This document shows, piece by piece, positions 1-8,934 of a stretch of 64,000 nucleotides of DNA. A model generated the notes under the pieces. It ran no database searches. It was not told the DNA's origin and saw only the letters and a program-made list of their open reading frames with translations. The stretch is from the NCBI GenBank assembly GCA_963747735.1, contig CAVVGE010000007.1, forward strand, positions 248,001-312,000, written 5' to 3'. A program made the translations under genes and the position numbers. Each line of letters opens with the position of its first letter. The first letter of the stretch is position 1. This stretch comes from AP-15 sp963747735 (GTDB lineage Bacteria; Pseudomonadota; Alphaproteobacteria; ATCC43930; CGMCC-115725).

Positions 1-1533
1 GTCTCGGCCAATATCGTTCGCGACGGCCACGATCCAAACCTCGTGGTCCGGCTGAGAAGTCCGGACGCCGCGTTTCGCGCACCCGACCTCTTTGTCGAAG
101 GCGTGGCCAAAGGGTCGCCCGGCCGACCGCTTGTGCAGCTGTCGCGATGGGGGCACGCGGCGCATCTGACCGTGCCGATCCGCGACGCGGGCGACGCCGC
201 GCTCGCCGGCAAAAAGCTGACCTTGACCTTTGTCGATGGTGCGCGCGCCGCCGAGCTCGAGGCAACGCCGCTGCCCGGGCCGCCGTCGGGCGAGGCCGCA
301 CGGCTCATCTCGATCATCGGCATCGCCCTCCTCGGCGGGCTGATCCTGAACGCGATGCCCTGCGTCCTGCCGGTGCTGTCGCTCAAATTGCTGGCGGTGG
401 CGAGCCAGGCCGGGGAGGATCGGCGCCGGGTGCGCCTCGGCCTCCTGGTGACGGCACTCGGCGTGCTGGCCTCCTTCGCCGCCATCGCCGGGGCGTTGGT
501 GGCGCTCAAGGCGGCCGGCTCGACGATCGGCTGGGGCATCCAGTTTCAATGGCCGTGGTTTGTCGCCGGCATGGCGGCATTGACGACCCTCTTTGCGGCG
601 AGCCTCTGGGGCTGGCTGCCGATCGCCCTGCCGCGCGCGGTCTACGACGCGGCCGGGACGGGCCGCACGCGCCGGCCCTATGCCGACGCCTTTGCCACCG
701 GCGCCTTCGCCACCTTGCTGGCGACACCCTGCTCGGCGCCGTTTGTCGGCACCGCGATCGGCTTTGCCTTGTCGCAGGGACCGCCGCAGATCGCGATCGT
801 GTTCGCCGCCATGGGGACGGGCCTCGCCTCCCCCTATCTTCTGGTCGCCGCCGCCCCCCGCCTGGTCGCGTTCCTGCCCCGGCCCGGCCGCTGGCTTTAC
901 GTCCTGCGCGCCATCCTCGGCGCGGCTTTGGCCGGCACCGCGTTGTGGCTGCTGTTCGTGCTGGCGGCATTGTCGGGGACGCGGGTCGCGCTGGAGACCG
1001 GCGCGGCGCTGGTCCTGGTGGTGGTGCTGCTGGCGTTGCGGAGCCGCCGCAGCATGCCGGTGCCCGCCGCCCGCCTCGCTTCGGCGGCGACCGCGATCGT
1101 GGTCGCGGGCTCGGTGCTGTGGCCAGCCTTTGCCGGGGTCGAGCATTCGAGCCCGCCAGCCGCAGCCGGGCGCTGGCAAAAATTCGACCCCTCGGCGATC
1201 CCGCAGCTCGTCGGCCAGGGCAAGACCGTCTTTGTCGATGTCGGCGCCGCGTGGTGCCTGACCTGCAAGGTCAACGAGGCGGTGGTGCTCGACAGCGACC
1301 GCGTGGCGCGCCGCCTTTCCGGCCCCGGCGTTGTCGCGATGCGCGCCGATTGGACCCGCCCCGACCCGGCGGTCACCGCCTATCTCGAAAGCTTTGGCCG
1401 CTATGGCGTGCCGTTCGACGCGGTCTATGGCCCGCGGCGGCCCGATGGCGAGGCGCTGCCCGAGCTCTTGACCACCGGCATCGTCGAGCAGGCGCTCGAC
1501 CGCGCTTCCGCCCCCGGCCTCGCCGCGCGCTAA
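1..1533 (+). CDS. DsbD/ScsB-like thiol-disulfide interchange protein (5' partial)
   Basis: The reading frame is open from base 1, so the start lies upstream of the window. What remains is the end of a periplasmic domain, then a run of hydrophobic segments, then a thioredoxin-like C-terminus. The membrane part has the two family cysteines, in NAMPCVLP (near bases 349-372) and ATPCSAPF (near 721-744), which in DsbD pass electrons across the inner membrane. The C-terminal module has the redox motif AWCLTCK (near 1249-1269). By family knowledge it moves reducing power from cytoplasmic thioredoxin to periplasmic partners. The partner cannot be named because the upstream genes are missing. Function class is firm; ScsB versus DsbD is not resolved. 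Confidence 0.85.
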   Translation, partial: VSANIVRDGHDPNLVVRLRSPDAAFRAPDLFVEGVAKGSPGRPLVQLSRWGHAAHLTVPIRDAGDAALAGKKLTLTFVDGARAAELEATPLPGPPSGEAARLISIIGIALLGGLILNAMPCVLPVLSLKLLAVASQAGEDRRRVRLGLLVTALGVLASFAAIAGALVALKAAGSTIGWGIQFQWPWFVAGMAALTTLFAASLWGWLPIALPRAVYDAAGTGRTRRPYADAFATGAFATLLATPCSAPFVGTAIGFALSQGPPQIAIVFAAMGTGLASPYLLVAAAPRLVAFLPRPGRWLYVLRAILGAALAGTALWLLFVLAALSGTRVALETGAALVLVVVLLALRSRRSMPVPAARLASAATAIVVAGSVLWPAFAGVEHSSPPAAAGRWQKFDPSAIPQLVGQGKTVFVDVGAAWCLTCKVNEAVVLDSDRVARRLSGPGVVAMRADWTRPDPAVTAYLESFGRYGVPFDAVYGPRRPDGEALPELLTTGIVEQALDRASAPGLAAR

Positions 1534-1603
1534 CCCCTTGGAGCCCCCCTTGATGGGGAAAGGCTTCTTTGCGGGGCTGCCGGGCTCCGCAACTTCGGCA
1601 AGC

Positions 1604-1644
1604 CCTGTAGGATGGGTTTCGCGATGCTCAACCCATCCTACAGG
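1604..1644. repeat. 15-bp perfect palindromic hairpin element
   Basis: Arms 1604-1618 and 1630-1644 are perfect reverse complements (CCTGTAGGATGGGTT and its complement) around an 11-nt loop. It lies in the 236-bp gap between the DsbD-like gene and the MFS gene and has no T tract. It resembles the short GTAGGATGGGT-type interspersed palindromes found in many proteobacteria. It may also slow transcription leaving the upstream gene. Confidence 0.75.
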
Positions 1645-1769
1645 CCCCGGTTCAACATCAGAACAAAACCCGCTGCTGCGCGGTTTCGGCAAGGCAGGGC
1701 CGCGTCCGCCGACGGGCAACCTTCGGTTTCGCGCTCGACCGCGCGCCGGATTTATAAGAGCATCGGCGA

Positions 1770-2987
1770 ATGCTGAAATTGCCTGCGTTCGGCCGCGACG
1801 CCAAGGTCAACGGCCTCCTCGGCGCCGGCCATTTCCTGTCGCATTTCTATCAGCTCTGCCTGCCGCCCTTGTTTATCGTCTGGCAGAAGACGTTCGACGT
1901 CTCGTTCGCCGAGCTCGGCCTCGCCATGGCGGTGATGTCGGCGGCGGCGGCATTGATGCAGACCCCGATGGGGTTCTTGGTCGATCGCTACGGCGCGCGG
2001 CCGTTTCTGGTCGGCGGCACGGCGCTGATGACGCTCTCGATTGCGGCGATGGGGCTCGCCACCAGCTATTGGCAGATCGTGGCGCTGGCGCTGCTGTCTG
2101 GTGTGGGCAATTCGGTCATCCATCCGGCCGATTACTCGATCTTGAGCGGCTCGGTCGATCGCGCCCGGCTCGGCCGCTCCTTCGCCTTTCATACCTTTGT
2201 CGGCAATATCGGGTTTGCCGTGGCGCCGCCGGCGACCGCCGCCCTGGCGCTTCTCCTCGGCTGGCGCGGCGCGCTGATCGTGGTCGGGCTCCTCGGCATG
2301 CCGGTGGTGCTGACGATCCTCTGGCAGAGCCGGATACTGGTCGATCAGCGCCATGAGCGCCAGCCGCGCCGGGCGCCCGCCGGGTCCGGCGCGCGGCTGC
2401 TGCTCGGCCGCTCGGTGATGATGTTTTTCGCGTTTTTCATGGTGTCGTCGATGGCCGGCGCCGGGGTGCAATCCTGGCTGATCACGATATTGCACCGCGC
2501 CCATGGGATGCCGGTCGCCGCCGCCTCCTCGGTGCTGACCGGGTATATGGTCGGCGCTATCTGCGGCGTATTGCTCGGCGGCTGGGTCGCCGACCGCACC
2601 GAGCGGCACCTGCCTTTTGTCGTCGTTCTGACCACCGGCGCGGCCGCGGTCCTCTTATGGGTCGGGATCGTGCCGATGGCGCAATTGACGGGCGTCGCGG
2701 TGATGTTCGCGGGCGGCGTCATGACCGGGGCGAGCCGCACCCCGCGCGACGTGATGGTCAAGGACGCCGCCCCGCCGGGAGAGATCGGCAAGGTCTTCGG
2801 CTTTGTCAGCTCGGGCATGTCCTTGGGCGGTGCGATCATGCCGGTGCCTTACGGCCTGATTATCGACGCCGGCCACCCGCAGCTGGTGCTGGTCGTCGCC
2901 GCGGCGCTCTTGATGGCGAGCCTCCTGTGCGCCGGCGGCGCCCGCCTGCGCTTTCGCCGCGCCGCCATTCCCGCCCCGGCGGAATAG
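1770..2987 (+). CDS. MFS transporter
   Basis: A 405-residue protein with about 12 predicted hydrophobic segments, the usual size for the major facilitator superfamily. The N-terminus carries GHFLSHFYQL, and a VDRYGAR loop follows the second helix, as in the MFS A-motif region (G-x-x-x-D-R-x-G-R). A second half begins near residue 210 after a basic cytoplasmic loop (QRHERQPRRAP). The substrate cannot be read from the sequence. ATG 1770 follows a purine-rich stretch (AAGAG) about 10 nt upstream. It stands alone, with repeat-bearing spacer before it and a 400-bp regulatory gap after it. Confidence 0.85.
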   Translation: MLKLPAFGRDAKVNGLLGAGHFLSHFYQLCLPPLFIVWQKTFDVSFAELGLAMAVMSAAAALMQTPMGFLVDRYGARPFLVGGTALMTLSIAAMGLATSYWQIVALALLSGVGNSVIHPADYSILSGSVDRARLGRSFAFHTFVGNIGFAVAPPATAALALLLGWRGALIVVGLLGMPVVLTILWQSRILVDQRHERQPRRAPAGSGARLLLGRSVMMFFAFFMVSSMAGAGVQSWLITILHRAHGMPVAAASSVLTGYMVGAICGVLLGGWVADRTERHLPFVVVLTTGAAAVLLWVGIVPMAQLTGVAVMFAGGVMTGASRTPRDVMVKDAAPPGEIGKVFGFVSSGMSLGGAIMPVPYGLIIDAGHPQLVLVVAAALLMASLLCAGGARLRFRRAAIPAPAE

Positions 2988-3068
2988 CGCCGAGGCGCAC
3001 AGCATCGCCACAATAATGGTTAATTTTTTGCTTCTGCTGGTCGCCGACATATTAACCAAAGAACCTGA

Positions 3069-3235
3069 CGGATTTTTTTACACTTGTGAACATCTTCCTT
3101 GTGGCCGGATCAATGCCTTCACGTCAGCGACGCAAAGCATTGTAATGATTTGGAAAAATCTGAATTTTTCCTGACATCTGGGGCTCCGGCGCGGCGCCGG
3201 GCCTGACCGCAGCTCCGTCGGAGTTTTTTACAGTT
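3069..3235 (+). promoter_or_regulatory. Pair of direct repeats upstream of the PEP-CTERM gene (candidate enhancer sites)
   Basis: Two copies of CGGA(T/G)TTTTTTACA(C/G)TT lie at 3069-3085 and 3219-3235, exactly 150 bp apart. They sit about 60-230 bp upstream of the sigma-54-like promoter at 3295-3309, the distance at which enhancer-binding regulators act. A hairpin with an 8-bp stem (3152-3159 with 3164-3171) lies between them. The gap from 2988 to 3394 holds no gene. By family knowledge PEP-CTERM genes are often controlled by the PrsK/PrsR system with RpoN. Assigning these repeats to PrsR is inference. Confidence 0.5.
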
Positions 3236-3294
3236 TCGCTGGATCACACTGACACTTCTAAAAATATATCATTAGAATCAATGTCATATAAAAA

Positions 3295-3309
3295 CGGCAC
3301 GGCATTTGC
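3295..3309 (+). promoter_or_regulatory. Sigma-54 (RpoN) promoter candidate
   Basis: The sequence CGGCAC-N5-TTGC keeps the invariant GG (3296-3297) and GC (3308-3309) exactly 10 nt apart, as in the -24/-12 consensus TGGCAC-N5-TTGC. Transcription would start near 3321, giving a leader of about 75 nt before ATG 3395. The AT-rich stretch just upstream (3257-3292) could bend or bind IHF. Confidence 0.65.
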
Positions 3310-3394
3310 CTCTATCACCTTGCTCGGCAAAGCCGGGCCGGTTGCCGGCTCGGCCAAACCCGAACGCGCAGTAGGTGTCAATAAGGAGTGCTCC

Positions 3395-4234
3395 ATGCAG
3401 GTGCGTAGCTCAGCGACGATCGGCCTCACGGCGATCGCTCTGGCAATGGGTCTAGCCGGCGCCGCCCGGGCGGATGTGCTGCCGGTGACGAATCTTCAAT
3501 TCAATCTGCTAACAAATGCGCTAACGCAGGATAAGGACTTTTTTAACACAGTGGCGCCGATCGGCTGGTCGGTCGGCACGGCTGGCGCGGGCGGCAGCCT
3601 TACCTATGTCGGCGTGCAAGGCTCCGAAGGCTTTACCGGCACCGGCGGCAACATTTATCCCGTCTACACCAACCCAGGATTTTCGGATACTGTTCCGAAA
3701 GGCACCAACTTCTTTCAGGCCGACGGCAATCCGCAGTATGAGAACACGATCTTTCAGACCGTTTCCGGGCTGACGGCGGGCACCAACTACACGCTCCAAT
3801 TTCAACAGGCGGCGGGGCAACAAACCGGATTTCACGGCGACACCACAGAGGAGTGGAAGGTGTTTCTCGGCACGGGAGGCATCGGTGTCGATTGCTCGAC
3901 AAATCCTTGCACCGTGACCGGCACCGCCGGCAACATCGAGGTGGATTCGCCGCTGATGAGCAATCCGTCGGATCGCAACACCGACTGGAACAGCGTGAAT
4001 ATGAGCTTTACGCCAAGCGCCGCGGAACTTTCCGGCGGGAGCGCAGTGCTGACATTCCTCGCATGGGGCGACAACGGCAGCACCACCAACTTGCCGCCGA
4101 CCGTGTTCCTCGAAGGCGTGAACACGACGCCAACGGTGCCGGAGCCGGCGACGCTGTCGCTGTTCGGTCTCGGCCTCTTGGGCCTGGGCGGGGTCATGCT
4201 GCGTCGCCGTATGAAAGGCAACGCCGCGGCTTGA
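3395..4234 (+). CDS. PEP-CTERM sorting domain protein
   Basis: A secreted protein of 279 residues. A signal peptide (residues 1-23, ending AARA) leads into a Gly/Thr/Asn-rich extracellular region with no recognised catalytic domain. The C-terminus is a textbook PEP-CTERM signal: VPEPATLSLFG, a hydrophobic helix, then an RRRMK cluster. Exosortase would recognise it and release the protein to the surface or matrix. No exosortase gene is in this window. The start is set at ATG 3395 because it has an AAGGAG site at 3383-3388 and is followed at once by the signal peptide; an in-frame upstream start at 3281 would overlap the promoter. Confidence 0.9.
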   Translation: MQVRSSATIGLTAIALAMGLAGAARADVLPVTNLQFNLLTNALTQDKDFFNTVAPIGWSVGTAGAGGSLTYVGVQGSEGFTGTGGNIYPVYTNPGFSDTVPKGTNFFQADGNPQYENTIFQTVSGLTAGTNYTLQFQQAAGQQTGFHGDTTEEWKVFLGTGGIGVDCSTNPCTVTGTAGNIEVDSPLMSNPSDRNTDWNSVNMSFTPSAAELSGGSAVLTFLAWGDNGSTTNLPPTVFLEGVNTTPTVPEPATLSLFGLGLLGLGGVMLRRRMKGNAAA

Positions 4235-4323
4235 TCGGCTAAGCGGGTTGACGCGCCCGGGCGGGGTCCCAATCTCGTCCGGGCGTGGCGCTCTTCTCGG
4301 GGGCGGACCGCTAAATCAGGATT

Positions 4324-5187
4324 GTGTCCTTGCCGGCATTTCTCGACCCCCAGCATCTGCACTCATTTCTGCTCGGAGCGCTCAGGGCTTCGGCGTGGCT
4401 GCTGCTGCTGGCTGTCGTGTTTATGCCGCTCGAGCGGCTGTTCGCGGTCCGTCGCCGCAAATTCTTCAGCAAGAGCCTCGCCGGCGATATCGGCTTTTAT
4501 TTTATCAGCGGCCTGGTGCCGAGCCTGCTGCTGACCCCACCCTTGGTGCTGGTGGCGGTGGGCGCCCACGCCGTCATGCCATGGCACGTGCAGACGGCGG
4601 TTGCCGGGCTGCCGCTTTGGGCGCGTGCGCTGGCGGCCCTGGTGGTCAGCGAGATCGGGTTTTACTGGGGCCATCGCTGGACCCACCAAATCCCGTTTTT
4701 ATGGCGCTTTCATTCGCTGCACCACAACCCGACCCAGGTTTATTTTCTGATCAGCGCCCGGGCTCATCCGATCGACAATGTGTTCACGCGGCTGTGCGGC
4801 CTGATCCCGGTCTTTGCGCTCGGCATCGCCACCCCGCTGACCCCGGCGGGCGGCATGATCTCGGCGCTGCTGGTGCTGGCCCTGACGATGTGGGGCTTTT
4901 TGATCCACGCCAATCTGCGCTGGCGGCTGGGCCCGCTCGAATGGCTGATCTCGACCCCGGCCTTCCACCATTGGCACCATACGCTCGCCGATCACCGCGA
5001 CCATAACTTCGCCTCGATGCTGCCTTGCATGGACTGGATTTTCGGGACTTTCTACCTGCCCAAAGAATGGCCTGCGGCCTACGGCACCGACGCGAAATTG
5101 CCTGCATCGCTCGGCGCCCAGCTGCTTTATCCACTGCGCACATCCTCGCCCACCGCCGCGCCGCAACCCGTCGCCGCCGCCGACTAG
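4324..5187 (+). CDS. Sterol desaturase / fatty acid hydroxylase family protein
   Basis: A 287-residue membrane protein of the di-iron hydroxylase superfamily. The His clusters that bind iron are visible: HRWTH (about residue 119), HSLHH (about 132) and HHWHH (about 219), between hydrophobic segments. By family knowledge such enzymes hydroxylate or desaturate lipids, sterols or carotenoids in the membrane; the substrate here is unknown. The start is GTG at 4324 (V-S-L-P), the only sensible initiator before the first helix. It lies 89 bp downstream of the PEP-CTERM gene in the same direction and could share its transcript. Confidence 0.85.
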   Translation: MSLPAFLDPQHLHSFLLGALRASAWLLLLAVVFMPLERLFAVRRRKFFSKSLAGDIGFYFISGLVPSLLLTPPLVLVAVGAHAVMPWHVQTAVAGLPLWARALAALVVSEIGFYWGHRWTHQIPFLWRFHSLHHNPTQVYFLISARAHPIDNVFTRLCGLIPVFALGIATPLTPAGGMISALLVLALTMWGFLIHANLRWRLGPLEWLISTPAFHHWHHTLADHRDHNFASMLPCMDWIFGTFYLPKEWPAAYGTDAKLPASLGAQLLYPLRTSSPTAAPQPVAAAD

Positions 5188-5265
5188 CCCAAATCACGAG
5201 ACCTTGTGCCGGTCCCGCCGATCGGGAACAATCCCCGTAGCTTGCGACAAATCGGGGGAGCGGCG

Positions 5266-5775
5266 ATGGCATTGCAGGTACGGCGGATCGTCACCGGGCA
5301 CGATGCGAACGGCAAGGCGGTGGTCGCGACCGACGAGCGCCTCGACGCGGTGCCGCGGCTCAACCGGCCGCATATATCGGGTGTCGAGATCTGGTCCACC
5401 GACACGATGCCGGCCGACAATTCGGCCGCTTCCGACGCCGCCCAACGCGCCGGTTTTGTCAAGCGCTACAATTATGTCGGCACCGGTCAGGGGACGGTGA
5501 TCCGGGTCACCGAATTCGCCCCCGGCGCCCCCAAATTCATGCACCGCACCGAGACCGTCGATTACGCGATCCTCTTATCAGGCGAGTGCGACCTCGAATT
5601 CGACAGCGGCGAAATCGTCCACATGAAGCCGGGCGACATCTGCGTCCAGCGCGGCACGATGCACGCCTGGGTCAACACCGGCCCGGTCGCGGCGGTCTTT
5701 GCCTTTATCCTGATCGACGCCGAGCCGGCCGAAACCAATGGCCAGGCGCTGCGCACCCATTACCCGGTGGCCTGA
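5266..5775 (+). CDS. Cupin domain protein
   Basis: A small beta-barrel protein of 169 residues. The cupin core spans the second half: FMHRTETVDYAILLSGE, then MKPGDICVQRGTMHAWVN, which supply the usual metal-binding His, Glu and final His. The early part (residues 1-70) is a variable N-terminus that mentions no known domain. Start at ATG 5266 is preceded by GGGGAG about 5 nt upstream; an earlier in-frame GTG-type start is less likely. It is followed 68 bp later by an alpha/beta hydrolase, so the two may act on the same small compound. Reaction unknown. Confidence 0.85.
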   Translation: MALQVRRIVTGHDANGKAVVATDERLDAVPRLNRPHISGVEIWSTDTMPADNSAASDAAQRAGFVKRYNYVGTGQGTVIRVTEFAPGAPKFMHRTETVDYAILLSGECDLEFDSGEIVHMKPGDICVQRGTMHAWVNTGPVAAVFAFILIDAEPAETNGQALRTHYPVA

Positions 5776-5843
5776 GCGGCGCGATTGCGGTCCCCGCCGC
5801 CCCGCGCCTGGGGCCGGCCGCGGCAAATCAAGGAGCAGCTGCG

Positions 5844-6782
5844 ATGCCAAACCTGCACCCGCAGATCGTCCAGGTGCTGGACGCGATGGCAAAGGCCGAG
5901 TTGCGGCCGATCGAGGAAATGACACCGGCCGAGGCGCGCGCCCAGATGGAGGCGACGGCGCGCTCGCGCAAAGCCGAGCCGTTGCCGGTCGCCCGCGTCG
6001 AGGAGCAGCAGATCCTCGGCCCCGGCGGGCAGATTCGCCTCAGGCTCTATTGGCCGGAGGCACCCGGGCCCGCGCCGGCAATCGTCTATTACCATGGCGG
6101 CGGCCATGTGATCGGCAGCCTCGATTCGCATGACCTCGTCGCCCGCAATTTGTGCGCCGGGGCCGGCGCCGTGGTCGCGTCGGTCGATTACCGGATGGGG
6201 CCGGAGCATAGGTTCCCGGCCGCGGTCGAGGATTCCTTTGCGGCGCTGCGCTGGGTCCACGCCAACGCCGCGAGCCTCGGCGCCGATCCCCTTCGCATCG
6301 GGGTGCACGGCGACAGCGCCGGCGCCAACCTCGCCGCGGTCGTGGCGCTGATGGCGCGCGACGCCGGCGGGCCGCAATTGCGGCTGCAATCGCTGGTCTA
6401 CCCGGTCGCCGATTACACGATGGCCGGCGCCAGCTACGGCAAATACAGCGAGGGGTGCGGCGTGCTGACAAAGGACGCGATGGCGTGGTTTCGCGACCAC
6501 TATTTGCGTTCGGCCGCAGACGCCGAGGATTGGCGCGCCTCGCCGCTCAAAGCCCGGCACTTTGCCGGGGTGGCCCCGGCGGTCGTCGTCGCCGCCGAAT
6601 GCGACGTGCTGCACGACGAGGGTGCCGATTACGCCGAGGCGCTGCGCCGCGCCGGGATCGCGGTCGAATACCGGGAATATCTCGGCATGATCCACGGCTT
6701 TTTTGGCTTGGTGCCGCTGGTCGACGACGCGATGACCGCCCAGCGCCAGGTCTGGGCCGCCTTCAAACGCGCCTTCGCCTGA
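5844..6782 (+). CDS. Alpha/beta hydrolase of the hormone-sensitive lipase (esterase) family
   Basis: A 312-residue carboxylester hydrolase. HGGG at residues 84-87 forms the oxyanion hole and GDSAG (156-160) carries the nucleophile Ser158. The acid is likely the Asp in AECDVLHDE and the base the His in MIHGFFGL near the C-terminus. These are the hallmarks of the HSL or family IV esterases, which act on short to medium acyl esters. The start at ATG 5844 has an AAGGAG site (5830-5835), 8 nt upstream. It sits between the cupin gene and a GNAT gene, all on the plus strand. The physiological substrate is unknown. Confidence 0.92.
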   Translation: MPNLHPQIVQVLDAMAKAELRPIEEMTPAEARAQMEATARSRKAEPLPVARVEEQQILGPGGQIRLRLYWPEAPGPAPAIVYYHGGGHVIGSLDSHDLVARNLCAGAGAVVASVDYRMGPEHRFPAAVEDSFAALRWVHANAASLGADPLRIGVHGDSAGANLAAVVALMARDAGGPQLRLQSLVYPVADYTMAGASYGKYSEGCGVLTKDAMAWFRDHYLRSAADAEDWRASPLKARHFAGVAPAVVVAAECDVLHDEGADYAEALRRAGIAVEYREYLGMIHGFFGLVPLVDDAMTAQRQVWAAFKRAFA

Positions 6783-6865
6783 GCGCCATTCAGCCACCGC
6801 CATTCAGCCACCGCTATTCGGCCCCCCGCGGCGATATCGGTCGCGACCGTGGCATAGGGGCCCGC

Positions 6866-7396
6866 ATGCTGCCGGACCGTTTCGAGACCCCTCGCCTGCT
6901 GTTGCGGCCGATCGCGCCCGGCGATGCGCCGGCGATCTTTTCGGGCTATGCGCAAGACCCCGAAGTGGTGCGCTATTTGAGCTGGCGCCCGCACCGGTCG
7001 CTCGCCGACACCAAAGCCCACATCGCCCGCTGTCTCGCCGCATCCCCCGATCGGAAGCGCAGCTATGCGCTGACGCTGCGGGCCGACGGCCGGCTCGTCG
7101 GCTCGTTCGAATTGCGCCGGCCCGAGCCGCACCGGCTCGATTGCGGCTATGTGCTGGCCCGCCCCTTTTGGGGGCAGGGGCTGATGGCCGAGGCGCTGAG
7201 CGAGGTGGTTGGCTGGGCCATTCGCCAGGACGATGTCTGGCGCATTGGCGCGGTCTGCGACACCGAGAACCCGGCTTCGGCCCGCGTCATGGAAAAGTCC
7301 GGGCTCGTGCGCGAAGGCATCCTGCGCCGCTGGCTCGTCCACCCCAATATCGGTCCCGAACCGCGCGATTGCTTCAGCTACGCCCTCGTGCGCTGA
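6866..7396 (+). CDS. GNAT family N-acetyltransferase (RimJ/RimL type)
   Basis: A 176-residue acetyltransferase. It begins with the RimL-like stretch LPDRFETPRLLLRPI and has the acetyl-CoA loop region YVLARPFWGQGLMAEA (residues 94-109), followed by NPASARVMEKSGL (near 136-148), which is typical for this clade. It would use acetyl-CoA to acetylate an amine, possibly a protein N-terminus or antibiotic; the target cannot be told. The start is taken at ATG 6866 because homology begins there; the open frame extends much further upstream but only overlaps the hydrolase gene. Confidence 0.88.
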   Translation: MLPDRFETPRLLLRPIAPGDAPAIFSGYAQDPEVVRYLSWRPHRSLADTKAHIARCLAASPDRKRSYALTLRADGRLVGSFELRRPEPHRLDCGYVLARPFWGQGLMAEALSEVVGWAIRQDDVWRIGAVCDTENPASARVMEKSGLVREGILRRWLVHPNIGPEPRDCFSYALVR

Positions 7397-7467
7397 GCCT
7401 GGCCGGCGGCACGCGTGCGATTAGAGCCTGATCGCGTTAGATTGGAGGATCTCAAGCTTTCTCGCCT

Positions 7468-7549
7468 CCCCCGGGCTTGACCCGGGGGTCCACGTCTGAT
7501 GCGCAGATGTTAGAACGAAAAGACGGAGACGGCCGGATCAAGTCCGGCC
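7468..7549. repeat. Paired palindromic hairpins in the 7397-7743 gap
   Basis: The 347-bp gap after the GNAT gene holds no gene. It contains two hairpins with related cores: 7468-7475 with 7481-7488 (CCCCCGGG, loop CTTGA) and 7531-7537 with 7543-7549 (GGCCGGA, loop TCAAG). The loops are reverse complements, so the two hairpins look like inverted halves of one mobile palindromic element. This kind of CCGGGCTTGACCCGG repeat is common between genes in alphaproteobacteria. It could also end transcription. Confidence 0.65.
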
Positions 7550-7743
7550 GAGGGGATTGGAGAGCGCTTCCAACTAATCGGATCATGCGATAGGCAGCGC
7601 GCAGATTGTTTTCGGCTGGGCGGGCGCCCTTGTGAACCGGCGGCCGGGCATCGCCGATGCCGAAGGCTGCGTTCGTCTAATGCCGCTTTTCGCGCGGCTT
7701 GCCGCTCTTTAGCGTTGCCCGGCAACCATCGGAGCCGGCGATC

Positions 7744-8934
7744 GTGACGACCGTCATCTCGGCCGCGGCGAGCCCGTGGCGGGCGATTTTCGCGGGACTG
7801 TGCGCGAGCCTCGTCGGCATCGGGCTCGCGCGTTTCGCCTATACCCCGCTGATCCCGGCATTGATCGCAGCGCATTGGTTCGAGCCCTCGGCCGCAATCT
7901 ATCTCGGGGCGGCGAATTTGGCGGGATACCTCGCCGGCGCGCTTCTCGCCCGGCCGATCGCAGCCCGCTGCAGCGTCGCCCCGACCCTGCGCGCGATGAT
8001 GGCGGTGACCACCGCCGGCTTCTTGGCCTGCGCCCTGCCGCTGTCCTTCGCGTGGTATTTTCTATGGCGGTTCGCTGCGGGGATTTCGGGCGGAATTTTG
8101 ATGGCGCTCGCCGCCCCGGCGGTCTTGCCGCAGGTGCCGCCCGGCCGGCGCGGCCTCGCCGCCGGCGCGATCTTCACCGGTGTGGGGCTCGGCATTGCCG
8201 CTTCGGGCACCTTGGTGCCGGTGCTGATGCGTGCCGGGCTGCCCGCCACCTGGCTCGGGCTCGGCGCGCTTTCCCTGCTGCTGACGGTGCTGTCGTGGAG
8301 CGGCTGGCCGACCGGGCACAGCGCCGCTTCCGCTCCGGCGCTCCGGAATGCGCGGCCCGGTCCCGCGCTCGCGGCGCTTTATGTCAGCTATGGGCTGAAC
8401 GCGGTCGGGCTCGTGCCGCACATGATATTCCTCGTCGATTTTGTCGCCCGCGGGCTCGGGCGCGGCCTCGCCGCCGGCGCCCGGTATTGGGTGCTGTTCG
8501 GCCTCGGGGCGATGGTCGGGCCGCTGGTGGCCGGGAGGGTGGCCGACCGCACCGGCTTCGCCACGGCATTGCGGCTCGCCTTTATCATCCAGGCCGGCTG
8601 CGTCGCCCTGCTCGCGGTCAGCGTCGATCCGCTGTCGCTGACCCTATCCAGCATTGTCATCGGCGCCTCGGTGCCCGGCGTCGTGGCGCTGGCGTTGGGC
8701 CGGGTGCACGAGCTCGTCCCGCACGATGCCGACGCGCAGCGCCGGGCCTGGAGCTGGTGCACGGTTGCGTTCGCGCTCGGACAGGCCGCCGCCGCCTACG
8801 GCTTCTCTTATCTCTTCACCCGCACCGCCGGCTTTTATCCGCTGCTGTTCGCGCTCGGCGCCGCCGCTCTCGTCCTCGCCCTGGCGATCGATCTCGCGGG
8901 AATTACCAGGCGGCGTCGAGCAGGGTTCGAATGA
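7744..8934 (+). CDS. YbfB/YjiJ-type MFS transporter
   Basis: A polytopic membrane protein of about 396 residues. The first helix carries GIGLARFAYTPLIPAL, the signature of the YbfB/YjiJ branch of the major facilitator superfamily, whose substrates are mostly unknown. About 12 hydrophobic segments are visible. The start is taken at GTG 7744, with GGAG about 9 nt upstream; TTG 7699 is an alternative. Its last 32 bp overlap the end of the convergent alcohol dehydrogenase gene (stop at 8903-8905), so the two transcripts collide. Confidence 0.85.
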   Translation: MTTVISAAASPWRAIFAGLCASLVGIGLARFAYTPLIPALIAAHWFEPSAAIYLGAANLAGYLAGALLARPIAARCSVAPTLRAMMAVTTAGFLACALPLSFAWYFLWRFAAGISGGILMALAAPAVLPQVPPGRRGLAAGAIFTGVGLGIAASGTLVPVLMRAGLPATWLGLGALSLLLTVLSWSGWPTGHSAASAPALRNARPGPALAALYVSYGLNAVGLVPHMIFLVDFVARGLGRGLAAGARYWVLFGLGAMVGPLVAGRVADRTGFATALRLAFIIQAGCVALLAVSVDPLSLTLSSIVIGASVPGVVALALGRVHELVPHDADAQRRAWSWCTVAFALGQAAAAYGFSYLFTRTAGFYPLLFALGAAALVLALAIDLAGITRRRRAGFE

